Shown: positions 7,873 to 16,145, counted from the first letter of the stretch. The stretch is DNA of 64,000 nt from AV69 sp963742315 (GCA_963742315.1 CAVULE010000015.1:488875-552874), one strand, 5' to 3'. Notes: generated from the letters alone by a model not told the origin. Program-made: numbers and translations.

Positions 7873-7996
7873 AGGCGGCTACCTACGCTAAGGCTAGGGC
7901 GAGCTAGGAAATTGCGCGAAGAAAAGTCATGGAGCCAGCGGTAAGCCTGACGACGATGACGGATTCGTTGCGCTCCCACAACTCGAATCCGCGTAA

Positions 7997-8023
7997 CCGC
8001 GTAAAAGGCTTCGCCTCACGCGG
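7997..8023 (+). repeat. REP-like 27-bp palindrome (family A)
   Basis: A 27-bp unit with outer arms CCGCGT...ACGCGG and inner arms AAGGC/GCCT. Identical or near-identical units lie at 10386, 11118, 11413 and 11475 (inverted). This copy is downstream of the histidine kinase gene's 3' end. Confidence 0.88.
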
Positions 8024-8067
8024 TCTCGACCCCACTATGAGCGAAGGACTCTCCCCAAGTCCACCAC

Positions 8068-10260
8068 TCACGGACGATCCTGGAGTAATCGCCACATCGT
8101 GGCCTCGAGTTTCTGGAGATTGACAGGCTTCGTCAGGTGGGCGTCGAAGCCGGCTTTCTGGGCACGCTCCATATCTTCCTGCATGCCGAAACCGGTGAGC
8201 GCGATGGCTGGCGTCTTCCAGGTTTCTCTTACCTTCCTGATGAAGTCGATGCCGGTGCCATCGGGCAAACCCAGGTCGCAGAGAAAAAGATCGAAATCCT
8301 CTCGCCCGATGGCTTCGAGCGCGGTGGCGATATTTGCGGCGATCTTTGTCGTGAAGCCGCGGTTTTCCAACAATCGCGCCAGGGCGCGCGCGGTGTCGCC
8401 GTGATCTTCCACGAGTAACAGCCGCACTTTGTCCTGCGATTTCCGGGACGCGCTGGTGGGCTCGCTACCATTCGCGGCCGGGTCGACCGTGGGAAATGTA
8501 ATGGTAAAGGTGGAGCCTAAACCAAGGCCGGGACTTTCAGCGCGGATTTCTCCGTCGAGCAGGTCGACGAGCGCGTTGGAAATGGCCATGCCGAGACCGA
8601 GGCCGCCGTAACGCCGATTTATCGTGGGATCGGCTTGTTCGAACGGAATAAAAAGCTTCGAGAGTGTATCGGGCGTCATGCCGATTCCGGTATCGTGGAA
8701 CGTAATGTCGAGGCGGTCCTGCGCGTCGTTGGAAGTGATGATGGTAATGGCGCCGCCCTGGTCGGTGAACTTGACGGCGTTGCGGAGGACATTCCATAAG
8801 ACCTGCTGAAGCCGTGCGGCGTCGGTGTGAACATGGTGCCGCGGGGCGTCTAGTTTGAGAGCGAGTTTCAGGACTTTGTTTTGGAGCTCGCTCTGGGAAA
8901 GTCCGACGAGGAATTCGATGAGTGAATGGACGTCGGTGTTTTCGGGAGAGAAGGAGAGCAGGCCGCGCGCGATCCGGGTGAGATCGAGCAAATCGTCGAT
9001 GATGCGCGCCTCGAGTTCGACGCTGCGCCGCAGCATTCCCACATCGGCGCGCAACGCGGGAGGAATTTCCTCGCTCGCTTCCCAAAGATTCAGCGTGGCT
9101 AGGACAGGCGTAAGGGGAGTGCGCAACTCGTGGGAGAGCATGGCGAGAAACTGGTCTTTTGCCTTGTTAGCCGTCTCGGCCGCGTCTTTGGCCGCGAGCA
9201 CTTCCTGCTCGGCCCGCTTTTGCTGGGTGAAATCGCGGAAGACGAGCACGATGCCGCGAATACCGCCCTGGCCGTCGCGGATGGGAGCGCCGCTGTCGTC
9301 GATTGGAATTTCGCTGCCGTCTTTCCGAATCAACAGGGTGTGATTCGCCAGACCGACGATCACGCCTTCCCGGATCACCTTATCGACAGGGCTCTCCACC
9401 GGCGCGCGAGTCTGCTCGTTCAGGATCCGAAAGACTTCCGTCGTCGGGCGCCCTATCGCCTCACTCAATCTCCAACCGGTAACTTCCTCGGCCACCGGGT
9501 TCATAAAGGTAATACGGCCTCCGCTGTCGGTAACCAGGACGCAATCGCCGATGCTAGAGAGGGTGACGCTGAGTAACTCTTTTTGCCGCTGCAACTCCAA
9601 GCTACGCGCGCGCGCTTCATGAAGCGCGACGTCACGCTCGTGCAAAGCTTCCGTGATCCGTCGATAGGCCCAGGCAAGAACCCCGAGATTGAGCAGGCCA
9701 CAAAGAAGGAATACCTGTGTCCGCGTTTGCGTCGCTCTATTGCTGAGGGTCGCGTCGACGTTGAGCGCGGCGGCCTGCCTTTCCCTCAGCCGGCCTACTT
9801 CACTACGCAGGTCGTCCATTAATTGCTTCCCAGAGCCGGCTCGGACAAGGGGAAGCGTCGCGTCGAATCCCCGACTCCGGCGAACTTCAATGGTCGAATT
9901 CAACTCCGCCATTTTCTGCTGAATCAGGGCCGTTACTTTCGCGACTTCCTGCGGAGTGATAACGACGCTGGGATTCTTGCGCAGTTTCTCGAGGTCCGCC
10001 GGCAGCCGTTCGGTCGCCTGATTAAAGGGCAGCAAATAGTTCTCGTCGCCGGTAATGATGAAACCGCGCTGACCGGTCTCGGCGTCCTTTAGGACCGATT
10101 CCAATTGCTCGAGCCGAGTGATCCCGTCCCGTCGGACCTGCTCGCGGGCGCGCAGCTCCAGTACGCGATTTCCAAACCAAAATGTGGCGAGCATCGAGCC
10201 GACAACCACGGCGGCCGTGACGAGAAAAACGCTCAGGATAACGCGAAGTCTTACAGCCAT
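8068..10260 (-). CDS. CHASE3-PAS hybrid sensor histidine kinase
   Basis: 730 residues. Order: N-terminal membrane helix (~5-28); CHASE3 sensor (~35-175, with the LKDAETGQRGFIITGDENYL hallmark); second membrane helix (~178-197); PAS domain (~230-355: ITFMNPVAEEVTGW, FRDFTQQKRAEQE); HisKA with the phosphoacceptor His in MLSHELRTPL; HATPase with N box LWNVLRNAVKF and G boxes DTGIGM and GGLGLGMAIS; C-terminal receiver (~600-730) with DLFLCDLGLPDGTG, Asp being the phosphorylation site. It senses an unknown periplasmic signal; the partner output is not adjacent. The gene stands alone, and a family A repeat follows its stop. Confidence 0.93.
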   Translation of the reverse strand: MAVRLRVILSVFLVTAAVVVGSMLATFWFGNRVLELRAREQVRRDGITRLEQLESVLKDAETGQRGFIITGDENYLLPFNQATERLPADLEKLRKNPSVVITPQEVAKVTALIQQKMAELNSTIEVRRSRGFDATLPLVRAGSGKQLMDDLRSEVGRLRERQAAALNVDATLSNRATQTRTQVFLLCGLLNLGVLAWAYRRITEALHERDVALHEARARSLELQRQKELLSVTLSSIGDCVLVTDSGGRITFMNPVAEEVTGWRLSEAIGRPTTEVFRILNEQTRAPVESPVDKVIREGVIVGLANHTLLIRKDGSEIPIDDSGAPIRDGQGGIRGIVLVFRDFTQQKRAEQEVLAAKDAAETANKAKDQFLAMLSHELRTPLTPVLATLNLWEASEEIPPALRADVGMLRRSVELEARIIDDLLDLTRIARGLLSFSPENTDVHSLIEFLVGLSQSELQNKVLKLALKLDAPRHHVHTDAARLQQVLWNVLRNAVKFTDQGGAITIITSNDAQDRLDITFHDTGIGMTPDTLSKLFIPFEQADPTINRRYGGLGLGMAISNALVDLLDGEIRAESPGLGLGSTFTITFPTVDPAANGSEPTSASRKSQDKVRLLLVEDHGDTARALARLLENRGFTTKIAANIATALEAIGREDFDLFLCDLGLPDGTGIDFIRKVRETWKTPAIALTGFGMQEDMERAQKAGFDAHLTKPVNLQKLEATMWRLLQDRP

Positions 10261-10385
10261 TTCACGGAGATTTTGTAAGAGTGCCGACTGGTTGCCAACG
10301 AATAATACTACGCGTCATCACAGCGAGTTGCGCTGGCTCCCTACCACAGTCTCTTGGCGAAGATGCCGAACCGAACGCAAAGACG

Positions 10386-10412
10386 CCGCGTAAAAGGCTC
10401 CGCCTCACGCGG
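10386..10412 (+). repeat. REP-like 27-bp palindrome (family A), touching mtgA start
   Basis: One mismatch from the other family A copies. It ends about 30 bp before the first usable start of mtgA. Its TAA (10391-10393) is the last in-frame stop before that gene, so the repeat seems to have replaced the native gene start. Confidence 0.85.
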
Positions 10413-10444
10413 TCGTCGGGAAAAAATGGATTCTGATTCTGCTC

Positions 10445-11101
10445 GTGGTTTTGCTCCTAATCCCGGCAATGCAGGTGGCAGTGGTGCGATTCGTCAATCC
10501 TCCGCGGACGCTGCCGATGTTGATCGAACAGGGCGGCGCGACGTTCTCGAAAGCGCCAAAGTCTCCGCTCCTCTATCGCTGGATCGATCTGCCGCAGATT
10601 CCTGAGATGTTCCTGGAGCACCTTTGGATTTCGGAAGATCAGCGATTCTTTCAGCACGAAGGCTTTGACTGGAAGGAGATGGAACTCGCGGTGAAAGAAG
10701 CGGAGCGGAAAAGGAAACCGGTTCGTGGAGCGTCCACGATCACGAACCAATGCGCCCGGTCGATCTTCCTCTGGCAGGGCCGATCCTGGTTCAGGAAAGG
10801 ACTGGAATCGTACTACACGATCTGGATGGAAATGCTGTTGCCGAAGCGGCGCATCCTGGAGCTGTATGCAAACGTGATCGAGATGGGGCGCGGCATCTAC
10901 GGGGTCGAAGCAGCCTCGCAGCATTACTTCGGCGTCAACGCGCGTGGTCTCACGCGGGAACAGTCGGCCATGCTGGCGGCCGTCCTGCCGAATCCGAAAG
11001 GCTGGGATCCGACGAAACCGAGCAGGACGTTGCGATGGCGTCAGCGGCGTATTCTGCAACGTGAACAGCACGCAAATTTTCCCGAGCAGTTGCTCCGGTG
11101 A
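10445..11101 (+). CDS. mtgA: Monofunctional peptidoglycan glycosyltransferase
   Basis: GT51 family enzyme that polymerises lipid II into glycan strands at the inner membrane. The conserved blocks are all present: ISEDQRFFQHEGFDW (catalytic Glu), RGASTITNQCARSIFLW, KRRILELYANVIEMG, and GVEAASQHYFGVNARGLT. Length 218 aa is normal for MtgA. The start is uncertain: GTG 10445 gives a short membrane helix (VLLLIPAMQVAVV). The hydrophobic helix actually begins upstream (KKWILILLVVLLL from about 10421), but no ATG/GTG/TTG exists between it and an in-frame TAA inside the adjoining repeat. The native start may have been lost to the repeat, or a rare start is used. Confidence 0.92.
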   Translation: MVLLLIPAMQVAVVRFVNPPRTLPMLIEQGGATFSKAPKSPLLYRWIDLPQIPEMFLEHLWISEDQRFFQHEGFDWKEMELAVKEAERKRKPVRGASTITNQCARSIFLWQGRSWFRKGLESYYTIWMEMLLPKRRILELYANVIEMGRGIYGVEAASQHYFGVNARGLTREQSAMLAAVLPNPKGWDPTKPSRTLRWRQRRILQREQHANFPEQLLR

Positions 11102-11117
11102 GGCGCAGAGGCCATGA

Positions 11118-11144
11118 CCGCGTAAAAGGCTTCGCCTCACGCGG
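11118..11144 (+). repeat. REP-like 27-bp palindrome (family A)
   Basis: Exact copy of the 7997-8023 unit, between mtgA and the GIY-YIG gene. Confidence 0.88.
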
Positions 11145-11167
11145 CTCTCTGGCTAGAAGACGAATGG

Positions 11168-11470
11168 ATGTTCTACGTTTACCTCCTGCACTCTGCTAAA
11201 GACAATGGTTTCTACATCGGTTTCTCGACGGATTTGAAGAGGCGGCTGGCGGAACATACCCGGGGCGCTGCATCCGCCACGAAATCACGAGGTCCATGGC
11301 AGCTTATTTATTATGAAGCGTACACAGAGCGCGAAGACGCCGAAGGCCGGGAAAAATATCTTAAAAGTGGATCCGGCAGACGATTTCTCCGAGCGCAACT
11401 CAGACACTACCTCCGCGTAAAAGGCTTCGCCTCACGCGGCGTAAATCAGGATGTACCGCCCACCGACTAA
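11168..11470 (+). CDS. GIY-YIG domain endonuclease (UvrC-type, small)
   Basis: 100 residues. MFYVYLLHSAKDNGFYIGFS is the GIY-YIG signature (YVY...FYIG), followed by DLKRRLAEHTRG (catalytic Arg region), YYEAYTEREDAEGREKYLKS (metal-binding Glu) and GRRFLRA. This is the stand-alone YhbQ/UvrC N-terminal type, of unclear cellular role, probably acting on DNA. The last ~17 residues (RVKGFASRGVNQD...) are the translation of a family A repeat at 11413-11439, so the repeat supplied the present C-terminus and stop. No other gene shares its transcript convincingly. Confidence 0.9.
   Translation: MFYVYLLHSAKDNGFYIGFSTDLKRRLAEHTRGAASATKSRGPWQLIYYEAYTEREDAEGREKYLKSGSGRRFLRAQLRHYLRVKGFASRGVNQDVPPTD
11413..11439 (+). 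repeat. REP-like 27-bp palindrome (family A) inside the GIY-YIG 3' end
   Basis: Exact copy of the unit, read in frame as VKGFASRG by the overlapping GIY-YIG gene. Confidence 0.88.
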
Positions 11471-11474
11471 TAAA

Positions 11475-11501
11475 CCGCGTGAGGCGAAGCCTTTTACGCG
11501 G
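11475..11501 (-). repeat. REP-like 27-bp palindrome (family A), inverted
   Basis: Exact unit in reverse orientation, 35 bp after the 11413 copy. A degraded third unit follows at 11514-11540. Together these make an inverted pair between the GIY-YIG and exonuclease genes. Confidence 0.88.
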
Positions 11502-11513
11502 CCCACTAATCAA

Positions 11514-11540
11514 CCGCGCGAGGTGAAGTCTTTTATACCT
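11514..11540 (-). repeat. Degenerate family A palindrome
   Basis: Same order of bases as the inverted unit (CCGCGCGAGGTGAAGTCTTT), with several substitutions and a lost right arm. Confidence 0.6.
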
Positions 11541-11555
11541 CTCGGTTCCGACCAC

Positions 11556-12392
11556 GTGAGCGAACGCTTTTACGTGGTGCATCTAATCGACGGGACTTAC
11601 GAGTTGTTCCGGCATTTCTATGGGCTGCGCCGCTTCACCAAGGGCGTGGATCGGCCTTACGGCGCAGTGGTCGGTGTGCTCCAAACCGTGCTGCAGTTAA
11701 TTGAGAGCGGCGCGGCGCATATCGGCGTCGCGACTGATCATGTGATCGAGTCGTTTCGCAATCGGCTTTGGCCGGACTACAAGACCGGCGCCGGCATCGA
11801 GCGCGCGCTGCTCGCGCAGTTCCATCCGCTCGAGGAGGCACTCGCGGCGATGGGCGTTGTCGTCTGGCCGATGATCGAGCTCGAAGCCGATGATGCGCTC
11901 GCTTCGGCCGCGCATCTCGCGTCGAAGGACAAACGGGTCCAGAAAGTCGCCATCTGGACGCCCGATAAGGATCTGGCGCAATGCGTGCGAGGTACGCGCG
12001 TGGTGCAGATCGACGGCCGGCGCAAAACGATTCGCGATGCGGCTGGGATACGCGAAAAGTTCGGCGTCGATCCGCCGCTCATTCCGGACCTGCTCGCGCT
12101 CGTGGGCGATGCGGCCGACGGCTACCCCGGCATCCCTGGAATCGGCGCCAGGACCGCCGCCCAGCTTTTGAACCGCTACGGTCAGATCGAAAACTTCCCG
12201 TCAAACGTTCTCGGCGAACAGCGCGATCTCGCACTGCTCTTCAAGAAGCTCGCGACGCTGCGCACCGATGCGCCACTCTTCAAGAAGGTCGAGACGCTGC
12301 GCTGGCGCGGTGCGACGCCGGCATTCGCGGCCTGGATCGAAAAAATGAAAGCGCCGCAGTTGATGAAGCGTTGCCAAAATTTAATGCGCTAA
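11556..12392 (+). CDS. 5'-3' exonuclease / flap endonuclease (PolI N-domain type)
   Basis: 278 residues from GTG 11556 (VSERFYVVHLIDGTYELFR); an upstream ATG at 11451 would add residues that only translate two family A repeats, so it is rejected. Other possible starts are GTG 11574 or 11577. PIN-like core: LIDGTYELFRHFYG, YGAVVGVLQT, ATDHVIESFRNRLWPDYKTG, ELEADDALAS and TPDKDLAQCV supply the metal-binding acids. The helix-hairpin-helix LIPDLLALVGDAADGYPGIP then GIGARTAAQLL binds the DNA backbone. No polymerase domain follows, so it is a free-standing exonuclease likely used in primer removal or repair. The C-terminal tail is duplicated downstream. Confidence 0.92.
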   Translation: MSERFYVVHLIDGTYELFRHFYGLRRFTKGVDRPYGAVVGVLQTVLQLIESGAAHIGVATDHVIESFRNRLWPDYKTGAGIERALLAQFHPLEEALAAMGVVVWPMIELEADDALASAAHLASKDKRVQKVAIWTPDKDLAQCVRGTRVVQIDGRRKTIRDAAGIREKFGVDPPLIPDLLALVGDAADGYPGIPGIGARTAAQLLNRYGQIENFPSNVLGEQRDLALLFKKLATLRTDAPLFKKVETLRWRGATPAFAAWIEKMKAPQLMKRCQNLMR

Positions 12393-12503
12393 GGCAAAGC
12401 CTTTTACGCCGCCTGGGCGGATCGGATGAAAGCGCCGCGGCTGCTGGAGCGTTGCGACCGCGTAAAGCTGCGCCACGCGGCAAGCAAGGCTGCGGGCCGA
12501 TGA
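12385..12503 (+). other. In-frame duplicated exonuclease tail behind a repeat remnant
   Basis: Past the exonuclease TAA (12390) the same frame stays open to TGA 12501-12503. It first crosses a degraded family A palindrome (12385-12413), then reads AAWADRMKAPRLLERCDR, a diverged copy of the gene's own C-terminus (AAWIEKMKAPQLMKRCQN). A second degraded palindrome is at 12458-12480. This looks like an old short duplication that brought or captured the repeat and now lies behind a stop codon. Confidence 0.65.
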
Positions 12504-12553
12504 CGATTGGCAATTAACACCTTGACCCTCAACAATTGCCGACCGCCGATCCG

Positions 12554-14323
12554 TCAATCGGTGCGTCGAATCTGCATCCCGACAACGCAGACGTCATCTG
12601 CAAAGGTCTCGCGTTGGGAATACTTGCGGATATCGCCCAGCACCCGGTCGAAGAATTCCTCCGGAACCAACGCAGCATGACGACTGGCAGTCGCACGGAG
12701 CCGCTCTTCATTGAAGAACGCGCCGGTCACATCCTCCACCTCGAAAAGTCCATCAGTGAAAAGCATAATGAGGTCGCCTTTCCTCATATCACGCGTTGTC
12801 GTCGGGTAGATGGCGGAGGAAAAGATTCCCATCGCCGGGCCGCGCGCTCCCTCGCCGTCGAGCTTTTCGGCGTCGTTTTGTCGCACGTGCAGCGCGCTGG
12901 GGTGCCCGGCGTTGGCGAAACGCAGTTCGGCTCGCTCCACGTCGGCGACAATATAAAAACAGGTCGCGAACATCGTCGTGCCGGCCTGCTCCAGGATTAC
13001 GGTGAGCGCGCGGTTGATGCGCGTGAGCAATACCCCTGGGTCAGCCGCGAGTTTCGCATGCTCTTCTACCAACCCACGGATTATCCCGGTGATGAGCGCG
13101 GAACGCACCCCGTGCCCCATGACATCACAGATCAATGCGCCCGCCGCTTTTTCGCCTACAGGAAAAACACTAAAGAAGTCACCGCTCACCTTGCCGGTGG
13201 GGAAGTAGAGGCTGAGAAAACTTAGAGCGCTCTCATGCGGCGGCGCGCCGACCGGGATGGTGGGAAAATGCCGTGGCAACAATGCGACTTGCAGCTCGCG
13301 CGCCATCTGCAGCTCTTCCTCCATTTGCTGGTTTTTTTCGCGCAGCTCGCGCGTCCGCTTCTCTACCCGCTCCTCCAGTTGCGCGTTGAGCGCGAGCAAC
13401 TCTGCCTGCGCGCGTCGCCGCTCGATTGCGATCCTGGCAAGGTGGGTGGCGACTTCAGTGAGTCGCGTCTCTTCGGCACGCGGGCCGCGTGATTCCTGAC
13501 GATACATAGCGAAGGAGCCAAGCACCTCCTCCTTTGATGAAAGGATAGGGGTCGACCAGCAAGCGCGCAGCCCGGAGATGTTCGCGAAGTCGCGGTAGTC
13601 CGCCCAGAGTGGATCGGTCAGCACGTCAGTCACGACGACCGGCTGGCGCGTGTACATCGCTGTGCCGCACGAACCCGCGCGTGGTCCAATCGGAGCGCCG
13701 TCGACCGCCTTTACGTAGACTTCCGGAAGATTCGGCGCCGCGCCGTGCTCGACGTGGATGCCATCGTGACTCAAAAGCAGGACGGAACAGCGCAGTCCCT
13801 CGGCCTGACCTTCCATCAGCAGGACAAGGTTCGTCAGAATCTCGCTCAGTGGCGCATCCTCCGCGATCAGTTCGAGGACTCGACTTTGCCCGGCTCGAAA
13901 GAATTCCTCTTCTTTCGCCTCGGTGATATCCCGGCAGACGATGACACCGCCCATGACTTCGCCATTGGCTCCGCGCAAAGGCCGGCCGTTGATCCGCGTC
14001 CAAAGCCCCCTCGGGGCTTGCGCTCGCCTGACGAAGATTTCGACACGGTTCGTCTCCTCGCCTCGAATCGCCCGCGCCAGAGGCGTTTGATCGTTCGGGA
14101 AAAGTGTCACTTTGTCCGGCAGGTAGAGACCATGTCGACGCGACCAGTCCGCCAAAGTGATGTCAGTCGCGCCTTCCCCGAACATGCGCTGCGCGGCTGG
14201 GTTGAAGATCAGAAATTTCTCATCCCGGCCCGCCACAATGACGGCATCACCCATGTTGGACAAGATCGACTCGAGAATTTCGTTGGCCTGCGCGAGGTCG
14301 CCTACTGTGTGATCCCCGTTCAT
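12554..14323 (-). CDS. PAS-GAF-PP2C (RsbU/SpoIIE-type) phosphatase
   Basis: 589 residues from ATG 14323, chosen because AAGGGAGGG precedes it at normal spacing; a start at 14398 is possible. Order: PAS (~10-150: GDAVIVAGRDEKFLIFNPAA, WTRINGRPLRG, CRDITEAKEEEFF); GAF (~165-325: RCSVLLLSHDGIHVEHGA, GSCGTAMYTRQPVVVTDV); coiled coil (~330-375); PP2C/SpoIIE domain (VSGDFFSVFPVGEKAAGALI, CDVMGHGVRSALITGI, FANAGHPSALHV, MLFTDGLFEVED). The metal-binding Asp residues (GDF, CDVMGHG, TDG) are intact. RsbU-like enzymes dephosphorylate anti-sigma-factor antagonists in partner-switching stress pathways. No such partner lies beside it. Confidence 0.92.
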   Translation of the reverse strand: MNGDHTVGDLAQANEILESILSNMGDAVIVAGRDEKFLIFNPAAQRMFGEGATDITLADWSRRHGLYLPDKVTLFPNDQTPLARAIRGEETNRVEIFVRRAQAPRGLWTRINGRPLRGANGEVMGGVIVCRDITEAKEEEFFRAGQSRVLELIAEDAPLSEILTNLVLLMEGQAEGLRCSVLLLSHDGIHVEHGAAPNLPEVYVKAVDGAPIGPRAGSCGTAMYTRQPVVVTDVLTDPLWADYRDFANISGLRACWSTPILSSKEEVLGSFAMYRQESRGPRAEETRLTEVATHLARIAIERRRAQAELLALNAQLEERVEKRTRELREKNQQMEEELQMARELQVALLPRHFPTIPVGAPPHESALSFLSLYFPTGKVSGDFFSVFPVGEKAAGALICDVMGHGVRSALITGIIRGLVEEHAKLAADPGVLLTRINRALTVILEQAGTTMFATCFYIVADVERAELRFANAGHPSALHVRQNDAEKLDGEGARGPAMGIFSSAIYPTTTRDMRKGDLIMLFTDGLFEVEDVTGAFFNEERLRATASRHAALVPEEFFDRVLGDIRKYSQRETFADDVCVVGMQIRRTD

Positions 14324-14477
14324 GAATCCCTCCCTTGTCCCAAATTGCCGGGAAACTGACAATCCGCGAGTGATTTGTCCCGGCTTGAGCGTCCCCAACC
14401 GTGCGATTCGCAGCCTCGAAACTCAAAATCAGCTCAGACAAATACTACACGCCGGCCAATGATGAGTTTGTCAGTGC

Positions 14478-14765
14478 TCAATCGTGAGCCTTGATTGGCC
14501 CTTCGATAATCTCGGGTTTCTGAGTGAAAAGTTTAGACAGGCGCTGCTTTACGTACTCCGCAGCTAGACGCACCGACTCATCAGCACCAGCCTTGTCTTC
14601 AAAGACGCCGAGGGACGCGCCCTCGCCATTGCCAGTATCAAGCCAATAGTAGCGCACAAACCCCTTCGCCTTCTTAACGATTGGTACGAATTCCTCGCGT
14701 ATCCGACGGTCAATCTCTTCACCGTCTTTTGGATTAAAGTGATAATGACGAATGACGGCGAACAT
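14478..14765 (-). CDS. Small ABM-like dimeric alpha-beta barrel protein
   Basis: 95 residues from ATG 14765 (upstream AAGGAGA at good spacing; a longer reading to 14909 has no support). MFAVIRHYHFNPKDGEEIDR, then FVPIVKKAKGFVRYYWLDT and SLGVFEDKAGADESVRLAAE have the strand-helix-strand-strand-helix order of antibiotic-biosynthesis-monooxygenase (ABM)/YgiN-like small ferredoxin-fold proteins. These act as dimers in haem degradation, quinone oxidation or simple ligand binding. No catalytic residue can be assigned, so the function is unknown. Confidence 0.75.
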   Translation of the reverse strand: MFAVIRHYHFNPKDGEEIDRRIREEFVPIVKKAKGFVRYYWLDTGNGEGASLGVFEDKAGADESVRLAAEYVKQRLSKLFTQKPEIIEGPIKAHD

Positions 14766-15184
14766 GATGCATCTCCTTCCCTTAACTTTCCGGTTCCAAC
14801 TCTCTTCCCAGAAGACGATCTGTCCGCCGCCTTTCATGTCAAGGTCGAAACGGCCATGCGAGTTCGACAAACGCATGATTCGGACGGAAACCCGATTCTC
14901 ATCGGTCAACCATGTCGACTCGCCTCGAGCCTAACGAAGGCCCAGACTACTGACTGCGGGAATCGCAGAGGGAAAGATTGTTTCGGTGAGACACCGAAAC
15001 CAACATGCGAGACGCGCGCGCTACCCGGAAGGGACGAAGGTCAGACAACGGGACGACAGGACAACTGACTGCGGGGCAACGGGCAAAGAGCGAAGAGAAG
15101 TCCGTGCTGGTGAGACACCAGCACCAACACGCGAGACGCGTGCGCTACCCAGAAGGGGACGAGGCCGGACGACAGGACAACTGA
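14766..15184. repeat. Intergenic region with two tandem family B repeats
   Basis: No gene is seen. Two diverged tandem units occur at about 14976-15026 and 15102-15150. Each has a hairpin (TTTCGGTGAGACACCGAAAC in the first, GTGCTGGTGAGACACCAGCAC-type in the second) followed by ACGCGAGACGCGTGCGCTACCC. Around them ACTGACTGCGGG and GACGACAGGACAACTGACT recur. Related single units lie at 26364 and 40782, so this is a dispersed palindromic family whose stem sequence varies while loop and tail stay constant. Confidence 0.75.
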
Positions 15185-15826
15185 CTACGGGACCTCAATC
15201 TTGATTTCTTGTCTCGCGCGCACGAGCAAATCATCCTCGAGACTCAGCCAGAGATTCTCTGCTTTACCGCCTTTCTTTAGATCGGCGGCTGCGAATCCAG
15301 TCGGCTTGAGGCTTTCGCTGTAGATGATCATCAACTCCTTGCGTTTTTGTTCATCCAACAAATGAACAAGGCGCACCGACATCATCCCGGCCGGCATTTT
15401 GTATCCTCGGCTTAGAATTAACGCCGTGATGTGATCTTCATCCGAGCCTGCCGTGATGTTTTCGTTAGTCCGCTTGACCCATGTATCAACGTAAAAGCGG
15501 AAGCCGCCGATCGTCATGTGTCGAGGCGACTCATAGTGATGATGCAAGTCTGGTTTACTCGGAAGATAATCTTCGAATTGAATCCAGTAGAGCCGCTGCA
15601 CATTTTTCTGATCATCCACCTCGACAAAGGCGTACAGTTCACAGTCGGCAATATCCAGTAAGACAAACCGATCGACCCCGACGTACCACACCGATTTCGG
15701 CAACTCGATCCGTACTTTCGGATCGTGATCCGAGATAATGATGTTGTTGTTTACGACTTTGCGTTCCGGTGTCTGGGCGATGGCCGCCAGGCAACCCACG
15801 AAGGCAGCAAGAATTATGGGGCTCAA
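15185..15826 (-). CDS. Secreted hypothetical protein
   Basis: 213 residues from TTG 15826, starting SPIILAAFVGCLAAIAQ, a likely signal peptide. No ATG is available in this frame, and the start overlaps the tail region of the upstream gene. The mature part has many aromatic and acidic residues (LYWIQFEDYLPSKPDLHHHY, GGFRFYVDTWVKRTNEN) and no family I recognise. It starts 7 bp after the upstream small secreted gene and is probably co-transcribed with it. No catalytic motif is visible. Confidence 0.65.
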   Translation of the reverse strand: MSPIILAAFVGCLAAIAQTPERKVVNNNIIISDHDPKVRIELPKSVWYVGVDRFVLLDIADCELYAFVEVDDQKNVQRLYWIQFEDYLPSKPDLHHHYESPRHMTIGGFRFYVDTWVKRTNENITAGSDEDHITALILSRGYKMPAGMMSVRLVHLLDEQKRKELMIIYSESLKPTGFAAADLKKGGKAENLWLSLEDDLLVRARQEIKIEVP

Positions 15827-15833
15827 AATGCGT

Positions 15834-16145
15834 TCAGCTGCGATTCTTCGCCTGTGTCATTCCGAGCGAAGTCGAGGAATCTCTCACTTTAAGAAGTGTC
15901 AAGAGTATGAGATGTCTCGACTCCGCTCGACATGACAAAAAACATTTGAGCAACGCCTCAACATTCGAGATTTGATTCTGCAGTTTCCGGACTGGCGTTG
16001 TCGCGCCGCGGTCAGGTTGTTGGCTCACACGGGTCAGTTCGTTGCCGAGTTTTTCGAGCGTTTTGATATCGAATTCGCGGATCTCGCTGGCGAAGGCAAT
16101 GGTGTTAAAAAGCAGTACAACCAGAATGAGGTAAACAGTCCGCAT
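15834..16145 (-). CDS. Short secreted protein with repeat-derived C-terminus
   Basis: 103 residues with a clear signal peptide (MRTVYLILVVLLFNTIAFAS), then a short helical stretch (EIREFDIKTLEKLGNELTRV). From about residue 70 on (CRAESRHLILLTLLKVRDSS...) the reading frame simply translates the family C palindromic repeat at 15856-15936, so only about 65-70 residues look native. It precedes the 15185-15826 gene by 7 bp. The function is unknown. Confidence 0.6.
   Translation of the reverse strand: MRTVYLILVVLLFNTIAFASEIREFDIKTLEKLGNELTRVSQQPDRGATTPVRKLQNQISNVEALLKCFLSCRAESRHLILLTLLKVRDSSTSLGMTQAKNRS
15856..15936. repeat. Family C imperfect palindrome
   Basis: Long imperfect inverted repeat: GTCATTCCGAGCGAAGTCGA at one end, TCGACTCCGCTCGACATGAC at the other, with GGAATCTC/GAGATGTC inside. 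Copies with the same ends occur at 44329-44422 and, more diverged, at 42794-42895. Such elements are widespread in soil bacterial genomes. Confidence 0.8.

Noticed and set aside
11451..11555. N-terminal extension of the exonuclease from ATG 11451
   Set aside because: The added residues are only the translation of two REP units; the family starts at the later GTG codons.
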